In this document: positions 18,567 through 26,221 of the stretch, piece by piece
How the letters are laid out: each line of letters starts with the position of its first letter
Position numbering within the stretch: position 1 is the stretch's first letter
Origin: Ktedonobacteria bacterium
GTDB taxonomy: Bacteria; Chloroflexota; Ktedonobacteria; Ktedonobacterales; JADMIN01
Direction: 5' to 3'
DNA: 36,942 bases
Assembly (NCBI GenBank): GCA_027307065.1
Contig: DAHUXT010000004.1
Coordinates: 1 to 36,942 of the forward strand
Made by a program: the position numbers and the translations under genes
The notes under the pieces: model-generated
Database searches by the model: none
Told to the model about the DNA's origin: nothing
Seen by the model: only the letters and a program-made list of their open reading frames with translations

Positions 18567-18595
18567 ATTGTACGCTGGTCCGCGCACGCTGTCAA
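18567..18595 (-). promoter_or_regulatory. Strong promoter of the two-component operon
   Basis: On the minus strand TTGACA (18595-18590) and TACAAT (18572-18567) are separated by 17 bp. This is the best sigma-70/sigA match in the window. The predicted start is about 25 bp before the kinase start codon. Confidence 0.75.
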
Positions 18596-18789
18596 AATGA
18601 CCGGAGAGCATTTGAGCGGCGATTGTTGAATAAGCATGCGGCTGCTGCGGCATCGGAGCCATGAGAGAGTGCAGAACGTGGGTCGAATACGCCGCCTAGT
18701 CTTCTGTAACACAACACAACTCCTCGCCATTGTTGGAAAAGTACGCTTTTACTGTGAACGCCTCCGGAGTAGTCCATCCATTCAGGTCA

Positions 18790-18798
18790 TGCTACACT
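18790..18798 (+). promoter_or_regulatory. Extended -10 element upstream of the methyltransferase gene
   Basis: TGC-TACACT lies 76 bp before the ATG at 18874. No convincing -35 box is seen. The same 9-mer occurs in the infC promoter. Confidence 0.4.
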
Positions 18799-18873
18799 GG
18801 TGCCATGCCGCATCAGCGTTGTAAGCGATAAAGGATGTGACAGCGGCCCTGGAAGGGATGAGGCACGCCAGCA

Positions 18874-19785
18874 ATGAAAAAGGCAGGAAATAGCGCGGTG
18901 AACGACGATACTCGCGCGCACATGCTCACCATTAATCGGCAGCAGAAGGACTTCTATGAATCGCGTTTCGATGCCAGCCGTGCGGGAACGCGACATCAGG
19001 AGCGGGCGGCCAACACCACGACAAACTGGTGGTCAGCGCTGCGTCACACAGTCATGCAGTTACGTGCCCAGACCGGGACCGATGCGCAGTTGGAGGAGCT
19101 GCACCGGACGTGGTTAACGCCCGAGCTCCCAGGCGCCCATGTGCTCGATCTGGGCTGCTTTTCTGGCAATCCCCTATCCCTCTGGATTGCCGAACGCGCC
19201 GAGCGCTATACGGGTGTCGATCTTTCGGAGCAGGCAATTGCCGAACTCAATGACAAGCTCACCGAGCGAGGGCTTGCCCCACATGCACAGGCCGTCGCAC
19301 AGGACTTCCTCGCGAATGATTACCCTGATCATAGCTTCGATCTGGTCTACGCACGCTCAGTCCTCCACCACTTCCAGGATATCTCCGTGGTGTTGCGCGA
19401 GATCCAGCGAGTGCTGCGTCCTGGTGGTCTCGTGATCACCTTTGACCCACTCGCAACTGAGCCATTCAATCGTTATGCCCGCGCAGTCTACCGCCCATTC
19501 CAGACCGACCGTTCCTGGGAATGGCCATTCACACGCAAGACGCTGTACACGATTGCGAAAAGCTTTACTGTCGAGGCGATCTCCGGCTATGGGGGCATGA
19601 GCAAGTCAGCCTACCCCTTTCTTGCCTTCCCGCCTACTCAGCGCGTAGGGCAGCGTGTGAGCCGATGGGCGACTGCATATGATGCGCGGCATACTAACCA
19701 TCTGGGTCTGCCGCTCTACCTCTGTTGGGGTGTGACCTTCCGATTACGCTACCAGGGGTTCTCGCGAAGTCCGGATCCATCCTAA
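18874..19785 (+). CDS. SAM-dependent class I methyltransferase
   Basis: A 303-aa methyltransferase. Motif I is VLDLGCFSGNPLSLW (residues 90-104), the acidic SAM-binding position follows in YTGVDLSEQAI, and FDLVYARSVLHHF with LREIQRVLRPGGLVITFDPL gives motifs II and III of the UbiE/methyltransf_11 group. An N-terminal helical part (residues 15-80, NRQQKDFYESRFD) precedes the Rossmann domain. The methyl acceptor cannot be predicted. GGAAGGGATGAGG lies upstream of the ATG. The gene is alone in its direction and convergent with the thioesterase gene. Confidence 0.85.
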   Translation: MKKAGNSAVNDDTRAHMLTINRQQKDFYESRFDASRAGTRHQERAANTTTNWWSALRHTVMQLRAQTGTDAQLEELHRTWLTPELPGAHVLDLGCFSGNPLSLWIAERAERYTGVDLSEQAIAELNDKLTERGLAPHAQAVAQDFLANDYPDHSFDLVYARSVLHHFQDISVVLREIQRVLRPGGLVITFDPLATEPFNRYARAVYRPFQTDRSWEWPFTRKTLYTIAKSFTVEAISGYGGMSKSAYPFLAFPPTQRVGQRVSRWATAYDARHTNHLGLPLYLCWGVTFRLRYQGFSRSPDPS

Positions 19786-19908
19786 CACCGAATATCCCCT
19801 CGCCTTTAGCAAATCGTCGGCGTGAAGACCCTTTGTTTGGGCGGTGTGGCAGCGTTTGACGCGTGAGCGCTTGCTGCCGAGGCGCGCTCGACCTCACTGG
19901 CCCAACTG

Positions 19909-19962
19909 CGCACTGAACGCCACACTGGACGCCGCACCGAACGCCGCACTGATCGCCACATC
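19909..19962. repeat. 12-bp tandem repeat at the end of the thioesterase gene
   Basis: Four units CGCACTGAACGC, CACACTGGACGC, CGCACCGAACGC and CGCACTGATCGC, plus a partial fifth (CACATC), follow each other without gaps. The last one overlaps the thioesterase stop codon TCA (19961-19963). It is a small imperfect minisatellite in the gap between convergent genes. Confidence 0.85.
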
Positions 19963-20368
19963 AAGCCTCGATTCCGGCCAGTGCGGCGCGTAGCTCGTCT
20001 GGAAGTGCGGTGGCGCGTTCGGCGATGGGGTCCATCGCTACGATAGTCATCTTCCCCGTCGCGAGCGTCTGAGTCGAGTTGGGAGCGTGCGCCGCGAAAG
20101 CCACCGTCCACGAGCTGTTGCCCACGCGATCAACCCGTGCTGTGACGTCTAACTCGTCGTCGTAGCGAATCGCGCCCTGAAAGTCGCACTCCAGATGCAC
20201 CCGCGGAAACGCCAGCGATTGCAGCGATGTGGCGTAGGGAAAACCGATTGAGCGCATCAGCGCGTGCTCGGCAACCTCCATGTAGCGGAAAAAGCCCGTG
20301 TAGTGGATGCGCATGCTGCTATCGACATCGACAAACGGCACGCGCACGCGAATTCGTGCGATAGGCAT
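19961..20368 (-). CDS. Acyl-CoA thioesterase of the YbgC/4-HBT hotdog family
   Basis: A 135-aa hotdog protein. The N-terminal strand ARIRVRVPFVDVDSSMRIHY with GFFRYMEVAEHALMRSIG carries the catalytic Asp region of YbgC/FadM-type thioesterases, followed by VHLECDFQGAIRYDDELDV and ATGKMTIVAMD. It hydrolyses an acyl-CoA of unknown chain. The context (39 bp after the permease in the same direction) does not indicate the substrate. The usual GVVYHANY is replaced by SMRIHYTGFF, so this is a divergent member. Confidence 0.8.
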   Translation of the reverse strand: MPIARIRVRVPFVDVDSSMRIHYTGFFRYMEVAEHALMRSIGFPYATSLQSLAFPRVHLECDFQGAIRYDDELDVTARVDRVGNSSWTVAFAAHAPNSTQTLATGKMTIVAMDPIAERATALPDELRAALAGIEA

Positions 20369-20407
20369 GATGGCTTCTTTCTGAAACGACGGCTTCTTGG
20401 ACAGTGA

Positions 20408-21838
20408 CTATCCCTGCGCCGGACTGGCTTCGGCATCGGTTGCACCCTTCGTCCCGCTCTCGGTGTCGGTGCTTAGCGCCGGGCGCCGCGGTGGACGCCG
20501 TCGGCCCCGTGCCAGTCGGCGCGCCTCCTCCGCGGCTTTGAGCCGTGGCACGATGAACTGCACGTAGGCAAACGAGACGATAAACACGGCGCCCGTGATG
20601 AGTAGCGGCAGCGGTGTCGGCGAAATGGCGGCGGCAATGCCCAGCAGCCCGAAGATGACCGCAGTTAGAATCGGTATCGTCCAGCCGAGCTGGATGCGAA
20701 ACGAGCGCTCGCTGGTCGGCTGACGGCGGCGAAGCTGGATCACGCAGAGACCAGCCGCGGCATAGATCAACGCCTCCAGGACGGCTCCGACGAGAATCAG
20801 GACGGTGAACTCGCGGGTCATGTCGATGATCACCGCAACCACCGCCGAGGCGCCAGCCAGCAGCAGCACCGTCACCCACGGCACGGCGCGCGCCATATTG
20901 AGTCGTGCGAAGACTGGCGGCAGTGTGGCCTCGCGCGCGGCGGCATACAAAAACCGCGACGCGGTGGCAAACCCGCCATTGAAGGTCATGACTCCGGTGA
21001 AGAGTGTCGCGATTAACATCCAGATGACGCCCAGTTGGCCGAGCGCGGCGCGCCCCAACAGCATCTGTGGCACCGGACTATCGTTGAGCGCGCCGATGCC
21101 GACGAGATTGGTCGCCGCCAGGGTGAAGAGTGCATAGGAGACAAAGAGCAGGCCCAGCGCCACGAACATGCCGCGAGGAATCAGCCGGGTATCAGTCATC
21201 TCTTCGGAGAGGGGCGTCACCCATTCAAAGGCAGAGAAGACAAAGACGCCGACGGCGACGGCATTGAGCAGGTTGCCGGGATTTCCCAGGCCCGCCAGCG
21301 GCCGATGCAGGGTGAAGCCATGATGAGACAGCGCGAGTATCGAGATGATGGCGAGCGAGACGAGCAGCGTATAGGTGGTGATGTCTTGCAGCAGTCCTGC
21401 GATGCGAATGCCGAAGAGGTTCGCGCCCGCCGCAAACGCCAGTATCAGCAGAATCCAGAGGATCGCGGGCGTCTGCGGAAAGACAAAACTGACGGCGCTG
21501 CCCACCACGTAGCTATCGGCGGCGATCACCGCGACGATGGTAAGGACATAGGCGAATGAGATAGTGAGCGACGTCTTCTCGTTGAAGGCAGCGCGCAGAT
21601 ATTGGCGTATGGCCGCCGCCGACGGATAGAGCGCATTCAGCTCGGAGAAGCAGAGCGCGGCGAGCAGAGCCAACGCTCCCGCGATCAGCAGCGCGATCCA
21701 CGCGGAATCACCTGCCATATAGGTAGCCACCTGCACGCACGCCAGCAGACTGATCGCGGCGTATGCCAGGCCGGTGCTGGTCGAGACGATGGTGCGGAAG
21801 TGCAAAACGCGGCGAAGCGTTGGCGCCGTTGCGCTCAT
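20408..21838 (-). CDS. APC-superfamily amino acid permease
   Basis: A 476-aa transporter of the amino acid-polyamine-organocation family with about 12 hydrophobic segments. Near the start STGLAYAAISLLACVQVATY is helix 1, and LCFSELNALYPSAAAIRQYL fits the conserved TM2-loop region. Later parts include VFVFSAFEWVTPLSEEMTD and MTFNGGFATASRFLYAAARE. The C-terminal tail is basic then acidic. ATG 21838 (MSATAPTLRR) is chosen because AGGGAGAA precedes it. The ORF-track start at 21958 adds 40 residues of unlikely sequence. The substrate cannot be given. Confidence 0.88.
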   Translation of the reverse strand: MSATAPTLRRVLHFRTIVSTSTGLAYAAISLLACVQVATYMAGDSAWIALLIAGALALLAALCFSELNALYPSAAAIRQYLRAAFNEKTSLTISFAYVLTIVAVIAADSYVVGSAVSFVFPQTPAILWILLILAFAAGANLFGIRIAGLLQDITTYTLLVSLAIISILALSHHGFTLHRPLAGLGNPGNLLNAVAVGVFVFSAFEWVTPLSEEMTDTRLIPRGMFVALGLLFVSYALFTLAATNLVGIGALNDSPVPQMLLGRAALGQLGVIWMLIATLFTGVMTFNGGFATASRFLYAAAREATLPPVFARLNMARAVPWVTVLLLAGASAVVAVIIDMTREFTVLILVGAVLEALIYAAAGLCVIQLRRRQPTSERSFRIQLGWTIPILTAVIFGLLGIAAAISPTPLPLLITGAVFIVSFAYVQFIVPRLKAAEEARRLARGRRRPPRRPALSTDTESGTKGATDAEASPAQG

Positions 21839-21856
21839 AGTTGGCGATTCTCCCTG

Positions 21857-21896
21857 GTTAGCATACGATGCGTGCCGCCTTGAAGCGTATGCTAGC
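21857..21896. promoter_or_regulatory. Inverted repeat upstream of the permease gene
   Basis: GTTAGCATACG and CGTATGCTAGC (10 of 11 positions pair, one by G-U) flank an 18-nt spacer, 19-58 bp before the permease ATG. It could be an operator or a leader hairpin in the permease mRNA. Two further GCTAGC elements occur nearby. Confidence 0.4.
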
Positions 21897-22035
21897 ATGG
21901 CTGTCCAGCGCAGGGGAGCGTTCATCGTGCGCTCCGAATTCCGGGCGGCTCCGGCCAACAGGGAATCGCGCTGGCAGGATACGCCGCGTCCTTTGCCAGT
22001 GACATGCTAGCCATATACTACCGAGGATTGACCAG

Positions 22036-22923
22036 TTACCCCGCCAAATATTTCTCCAGCAGCAGCGCGTAGCGTTCGCGGACCTCGCCGGGAATGGCTG
22101 TTGGGTCCGTGATGATGGCATTGTTGAGCGCGCTTGCACACGTGCAGGGCGACGACGAGCGGTCGCTGGGAAGTTGGGTGGCGACGGTACGGATGATGCG
22201 CTGGGCATTGGCGACGTTCTTCTGCAGATTGGCGATCACCATCTCCACGGTCACAGGCTGCTCGCTTTCGTGCCAGGCGTCGTAGTCGGTGACACAGGCA
22301 ATCGTCGCGTAGCACAGTTCAGCCTCGCGCGCGAGCTTCGCTTCCGGCAGCGCCGTCATGCCGATCAGGTCGCAGCCAAGCTGGCGATAGATGCGCGACT
22401 CCGCCCTGGTCGAGAACAGTGGACCTTCCATACAGACGTATGTGCCGCCACGATGACAGGTCACGTCCTCAAGTGACGACATCGTCTCCCAGAGGACGTC
22501 GCTCAGGTGTGGACAGAACGGATCGGCGAACGAGGCATGCACGACTATGCCGCCCTCGAAGAAGGTACCTGGCCGCAGCTTCGTGCGGTCAAATATCTGG
22601 TCGGGCAGCACAAGATGGAGCGGGGCGTAGTCCTCGCGCAGGCTGCCGACGGCGCTGACCGAGAGCACCCACTGCACGCCGAGCCGTTTGAGTGCCCAGA
22701 TGTTGGCGCGAGAGGGTACCTCCGTCGGGTTGAGGCGATGGCCACGCCCATGCCGTGGCAGAAACGCCAGCGAAACGTCACCCAGCTTTCCGACGGTGAT
22801 GGCATCGCTAGGGTCGCCGAACGGCGTCTCGACACGCACCTCGCGCACCTCGGCCAGGCCATCCATCTGATAGAGTCCGCTGCCGCCAATGACGCCAATC
22901 GTTGCCCGCGGTAGCTCGGCCAT
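22036..22923 (-). CDS. mtnP: S-methyl-5'-thioadenosine phosphorylase
   Basis: A 295-aa purine nucleoside phosphorylase family II enzyme that splits methylthioadenosine in the methionine salvage path. The start IGVIGGSGLYQMDGL, FLPRHGRGHRLNPTEVPSRANIWALK, VSAVGSLREDYAPLHLVLPDQIFDRT and the substrate loop CMEGPLFSTRAESRIYR with IGMTALPEAKLAREAELCYA are diagnostic. It lies 29 bp after the zinc-ribbon kinase gene in the same direction, so the two are probably cotranscribed. The RBS GGGAGGATG is just before the ATG. Confidence 0.95.
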   Translation of the reverse strand: MAELPRATIGVIGGSGLYQMDGLAEVREVRVETPFGDPSDAITVGKLGDVSLAFLPRHGRGHRLNPTEVPSRANIWALKRLGVQWVLSVSAVGSLREDYAPLHLVLPDQIFDRTKLRPGTFFEGGIVVHASFADPFCPHLSDVLWETMSSLEDVTCHRGGTYVCMEGPLFSTRAESRIYRQLGCDLIGMTALPEAKLAREAELCYATIACVTDYDAWHESEQPVTVEMVIANLQKNVANAQRIIRTVATQLPSDRSSSPCTCASALNNAIITDPTAIPGEVRERYALLLEKYLAG

Positions 22924-22952
22924 GACATCCTCCCTGTTCAGCGCTCATCCTG

Positions 22953-24392
22953 CTAACCATCCCAGCCGTATGCGCCTGAGGCATCGTCGTCTGGTGACGA
23001 GACGGCAAAGCGAATCGGCACTGTTTGATCACCGCCGTTGGTACGCACCGCCAGATGACAGACATACTGGCCAGAACGCAGTCCGGTAGCGTCAATCGTA
23101 ATCTGCAAATTGTCCGTCGTGCTATCGATCTTCTTTGGCGAGGCCTTGAGACAATCGATGTTCGTCTCGACAGTGCCCTTCAGCGTGCCCTGACCGCGAT
23201 TGGAGATTTCGAGTGTTAGCGTCACTGATCCGCCCTCAGCGATATATCCGGCGTCCAGACGGAGCGGGCGCACCGACAGCCTCGGTGGCACTGTGCCTTT
23301 GGGCGTGCCGCCGCTGTTGCCGTTCGCAGGCCCAGCCGTTGTGCGGACCGGTGGTGCGCCAGTTGGCGAGCGTGGATATCTGGGCACTGTATCGGGGATG
23401 CGCGTTGGAATCGGGTGCCTCCCGCTGGACGACCCCGACAATGGACGATCGGGACGTATGGCAGCTTCCAGCGCCTCGCGCATCTTCTCGGCCGAGACAA
23501 AGCGATCGGCGGACGTAAGGTTCAGCGCCTGCTGCACAACGCGCTCGACAATCTCAGGCACCTGCGGAGCGTGAACGCGAATGGGCGTCAGTGGCTGGCC
23601 GTTCATGCGTTGCGGCGCTGACTCGGGCACGCGGCCAGTCAAGAGGTGGTAAAGCGATGCTCCAAGCGCATACAAATCCGACCGCGGCTCCGAGCGGCCA
23701 GAGTACTGCTCCGGGGGAGCGTAGCCGTCAGTGCCAAGTTGTGTCGTGTCGCGTGAATTCGCCGAGTAGAACCAGCGCGCGATGCCGAAATCGATCAACT
23801 TGAGGTGGCCATCTGGTGTCAGCATGACATTGGGCGGCTTGAGATCACGGTAGACAATGGGTGGTTGCTGGTGGTGTAGATACGCCAGCACATCGCAGAG
23901 AGCGATCCCCCACGCCACAACGCGCGCCCATTCGACGGGATGTTGCAGTGCCATCATCTCGTCTTCGAGTGTGCAACCGGGGACATACTCCATCACCAAG
24001 TAGTGGTGGCCATCCTCGACGAAGATGTCGAGCACGCGCGCCAGTGCGGGATGTTGCAGCGCCGCCAGCATGCGTTCTTCGCGCATGAAGCTGTTGATGG
24101 CAGTATCGCGCTCTTCGGTGGTTCGTTGTGTCTCGCGCATCTCTTTGAGCGCGACGGCTGTTCCACCATCGTAGGTGTCGCGGGCGAGATAGACGGCACT
24201 GTGGCCGCCCTGCGCCAACTTGCGATCGATGAAATAGCGTTGGCGCAGCAGGGTCCCAGGAGGGATCTGGCCAGGTTTGTGCAAGTTCTGGCCACCCGCG
24301 GCCTGTGAAACTACAGGTGCGCCACACCCGGGACAAAAAAGCGCATCAGGCGGCAGGCGGTGCCCGCACCGTGCGCAGGATGCTTCGGACAC
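22953..24392 (-). CDS. Cytoplasmic Ser/Thr protein kinase with N-terminal zinc ribbon and C-terminal Ig-like domain
   Basis: A 479-aa kinase. Residues 6-23 form a zinc ribbon (Cys 6, 9, 20, 23; CARCG and CPGCG). The kinase domain (about 52-325) has a degenerate glycine loop (AQGGHSAVY), Lys 83 (ALKEM), the catalytic loop YRDLKPPNV (Asp 183, Tyr replacing the usual His) and the metal motif DFG at 201-203, followed by GTDGYAPPEQYSG. After a Pro/Thr-rich linker, a beta-rich domain (about 380-470, GGSVTLTLEISNRGQGTLKG) looks like an Ig/CARDB-type fold. No membrane helix is seen. The zinc-ribbon kinase layout is common in Ktedonobacteria. The ligand and targets are unknown. The gene heads a possible operon with mtnP. 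Confidence 0.9.
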   Translation of the reverse strand: MSEASCARCGHRLPPDALFCPGCGAPVVSQAAGGQNLHKPGQIPPGTLLRQRYFIDRKLAQGGHSAVYLARDTYDGGTAVALKEMRETQRTTEERDTAINSFMREERMLAALQHPALARVLDIFVEDGHHYLVMEYVPGCTLEDEMMALQHPVEWARVVAWGIALCDVLAYLHHQQPPIVYRDLKPPNVMLTPDGHLKLIDFGIARWFYSANSRDTTQLGTDGYAPPEQYSGRSEPRSDLYALGASLYHLLTGRVPESAPQRMNGQPLTPIRVHAPQVPEIVERVVQQALNLTSADRFVSAEKMREALEAAIRPDRPLSGSSSGRHPIPTRIPDTVPRYPRSPTGAPPVRTTAGPANGNSGGTPKGTVPPRLSVRPLRLDAGYIAEGGSVTLTLEISNRGQGTLKGTVETNIDCLKASPKKIDSTTDNLQITIDATGLRSGQYVCHLAVRTNGGDQTVPIRFAVSSPDDDASGAYGWDG

Positions 24393-24499
24393 TATGCCAG
24401 CTCCTGCCGGGTCGGAGTACAGCGATTATGGACGCTATTCTCGATGTGGCTCACAGTAGCGGATATCGGAGGACAGTGTCCGTCTGATTCTGCCGAGGC

Positions 24500-24530
24500 A
24501 TTGTAACATACCCTGCCCCCGCCGTGACAA
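24500..24530 (-). promoter_or_regulatory. Promoter of the zinc-ribbon kinase gene
   Basis: On the minus strand TTGTCA (24530-24525) and TACAAT (24505-24500) are separated by 19 bp, slightly long. It lies 108 bp before the kinase start. Confidence 0.45.
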
Positions 24531-24612
24531 TACGATGGCGGCGAATGCTGTTCGGCTGTGTGAATCCCGCAGTCAAGCCTATCACGCCCGATTAGAGGAA
24601 GCTTTGTTTCGC

Positions 24613-24642
24613 TTGCTGTATTTCATGCGCATGTGCTACACT
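24613..24642 (+). promoter_or_regulatory. Promoter of infC
   Basis: TTGCTG and TACACT are separated by 18 bp, with an extended -10 TGC before TACACT. The leader to the infC start would be about 145 nt. Confidence 0.5.
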
Positions 24643-24779
24643 AGATCAGATTATCGCGCGATTTATGGAGAAGCGACCCGCGTATCCTCAAGTCCGCGCC
24701 GACACGGCTAGCAATGGCGCGTGATAGGCGGCGAAACTCTGGGCGAATAGCGGGCCAGTGACGTGCGAGTCGGAGTACT

Positions 24780-24786
24780 GGAGGTG
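24780..24786 (+). promoter_or_regulatory. RBS that fixes the TTG start of infC
   Basis: GGAGGTG lies 8 bases before the TTG at 24795. No ATG or GTG lies near. It supports the rare start codon, a known way for IF-3 to control its own translation in bacteria (there usually AUU or AUA). Confidence 0.65.
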
Positions 24787-24794
24787 TTGGTTTT

Positions 24795-25523
24795 TTGGCT
24801 ATCAACAGGGATTTCCGGGGAGACAATCGCGCACGTGAGACACGGGTCAACGAGCGGATTCGTGCGCGCGAGGTGCGGGTGATCGATGAAGAAGGGCAGA
24901 TGGTCGGCGTTATGACGTCGGGTCAGGCGCTGTCGCTGGCGCGTGAGCGCGGACTGGATCTCGTTGAGGTGTCGCCGATGGCGGTGCCGCCAGTCTGCAA
25001 GATCATGGACTATGGGCGGTTCAAGTACGAGCAGTCAAAGAAAGAGAATGAGGCTCGTAAACATCAGAAGATCTCGGAGTTGAAGGAAATCCGGCTGAGT
25101 CCGCGAACCGACGACCATGATCTTTCGGTGAAGGCGCGCAAGATCGAGGAATTTCTGAGCGAAGGCGATAAGGTCAAGGTTGGGGTACGGTTCCGCGGAC
25201 GCGAACTGGCCCACCCGGAGATCGGTCGCCTGCTACTCGAAAAGATTATCGCTGGCCTGAAGAGCATTGCCGTGATCGAGCGCCCGCCGCTGATGGAGGG
25301 CAAGATCATGTCGATGATCGTGTCGCGAGCGCCCGGCTGGGAGCCTCCCAAAAAGGCCGCGCCTGTTGCTCGCTCGCGCAAGAACAGCCACGGTCCAGCG
25401 CCTGCGAGTAACGCGGCGGATGACGATGTCACTGACGATGTCACTGACGATGTCACTCAACAGCAAACTACTCCCGCAGCGACAACAGCGACCGCCGAGG
25501 CGGAAGAGTCAGCAGAAGCGTAG
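24795..25523 (+). CDS. infC: Translation initiation factor IF-3
   Basis: IF-3 binds the 30S subunit and proofreads initiator tRNA and start codon. The sequence shows the N-terminal domain (RVNERIRAREVRVIDEEGQMVGV, DLVEVSPMAVPPVCKIMDYGRFKYE), the linker, and the C-terminal domain (EIRLSPRTDDHDLSVKARKIEEFL, KVGVRFRGRELAHPEIG, PLMEGKIMSMIV). It begins with TTG, supported by GGAGGTG. At 242 aa it is about 60 residues longer than usual because of a low-complexity acidic tail after APVARSRK containing three DDVT repeats. The usual rpmI and rplT genes do not follow. The next gene is a convergent flavin reductase. Confidence 0.95.
   Translation: MAINRDFRGDNRARETRVNERIRAREVRVIDEEGQMVGVMTSGQALSLARERGLDLVEVSPMAVPPVCKIMDYGRFKYEQSKKENEARKHQKISELKEIRLSPRTDDHDLSVKARKIEEFLSEGDKVKVGVRFRGRELAHPEIGRLLLEKIIAGLKSIAVIERPPLMEGKIMSMIVSRAPGWEPPKKAAPVARSRKNSHGPAPASNAADDDVTDDVTDDVTQQQTTPAATTATAEAEESAEA
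25422..25457 (+). repeat. Three perfect 12-bp repeats in the infC tail
   Basis: GACGATGTCACT is repeated three times without change and encodes DDVT three times in the IF-3 C-terminal extension. It keeps the frame, so copy number may vary without disrupting the protein. Confidence 0.95.
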
Positions 25524-25575
25524 AGCCCCTTGATCCCGTTGCCATAGTCAAAACCACTCGTGGCACTCTGGAAAT

Positions 25576-25608
25576 GACGGTCATGCGACGCCAAGTTGCG
25601 TGGCCGTC
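25576..25608 (+). terminator. Strong 14-bp hairpin downstream of infC
   Basis: GACGGTCATGCGAC and GTTGCGTGGCCGTC pair at all 14 positions, three of them by G-U, around the loop GCCAA. The wobble pairs work only in plus-strand RNA (they become A-C on the other strand). Outer arms GGAAA (25570) and TTTCC (25614) extend it. No long T-tract follows. A transcript-end role for infC or a small structured RNA are both possible. Confidence 0.6.
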
Positions 25609-25645
25609 TCGCGTTTCCACGTGGAGCGCTTGGGGCAAATTCGTT

Positions 25646-26122
25646 TCAGCCAGCGTGCTTGAATCCAGCCGCCAGCATGGTCAGCGGCTCATCGCGTCGC
25701 CGCACGGTCGCGCCGACCACCTGCGCCAGCAAGAGCGTCGAGTCGCCCGCAGGCATCTCGCCCTGCACACGGCATTCTACCGACGCCGCGCACTCCAGCA
25801 GCACCGGACACCCCGTCTCGCCGACGCCAAACGACAGGTTATCGAGCTTGCCTGGGTGCTTGGCCAGCGATTTTCCCAACTGCCCCGCAAGTTCGCGTTG
25901 ATCCGCGGAATACATATTGACGGCGAAGAGCCCCGTACGCCGTATGATCGGCAGCGAGACGGAGTCGTTCTCGATCGAGAGCATCAGCAGCGGTGGGTCG
26001 AACGAGACCTGCGAAACCCAGTTCGCGGTGAATGCGTTGCGCTGCTGGTCGTCGCCGAGCGTGATGGCGTACAGCCCATAGGTGAAAAGGCGTAACGCCT
26101 CCTTCTTGATCGCGTCGTCCAT
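25646..26122 (-). CDS. Flavin reductase-like (FMN-binding split-barrel) protein
   Basis: A 158-aa protein of the flavin reductase like family: LFTYGLYAITLGDDQQRNAFTANWVSQVSFDPPLLMLSIENDS and RRTGLFAVNMYSADQRELAGQLGKS form the FMN-binding part, and CPVLLECAASVECRV the last strand. It probably supplies reduced flavin or acts as a flavin-dependent oxidoreductase. The partner is unknown. ATG 26122 is chosen because AAAGGACC lies upstream and the domain begins there. The longer ORF adds non-homologous residues. It is divergent from sufB. Confidence 0.85.
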   Translation of the reverse strand: MDDAIKKEALRLFTYGLYAITLGDDQQRNAFTANWVSQVSFDPPLLMLSIENDSVSLPIIRRTGLFAVNMYSADQRELAGQLGKSLAKHPGKLDNLSFGVGETGCPVLLECAASVECRVQGEMPAGDSTLLLAQVVGATVRRRDEPLTMLAAGFKHAG

Positions 26123-26221
26123 GGGTCCTGGTCCTTTCGCGCTGAAAATGTGGTATCCGTGCACGCTAAACTGCTTATCAGCAGGCAACCTGTTGCGTAG
26201 TATGCCGCGCGGAATGCTCTC

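Larger units (their letters stand above)
18535..18873. other. 339-bp intergenic region between divergent genes
   Basis: It holds the kinase promoter (18567-18595), a small hairpin AAAAG-TACG-CTTTT (18737-18750) and an extended -10 element TGC-TACACT (18790-18798) for the methyltransferase. The short ORFs listed there have no RBS or family resemblance. Nothing else is recognised. Confidence 0.5.
24393..24794. other. 402-bp intergenic region between divergent kinase and infC
   Basis: It holds divergent promoters (24500-24530 on minus, 24613-24642 on plus), a roughly 145-nt infC leader and the infC RBS. I see no T-box, terminator or L20-type leader structure that can be stated with confidence. 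No ORF of interest is present. Confidence 0.5.

Noticed and set aside
19806-20111. 101-aa ORF with repeated WRSVRR units
   Set aside because: It is the alternative frame of the 12-bp repeat and of the thioesterase gene.
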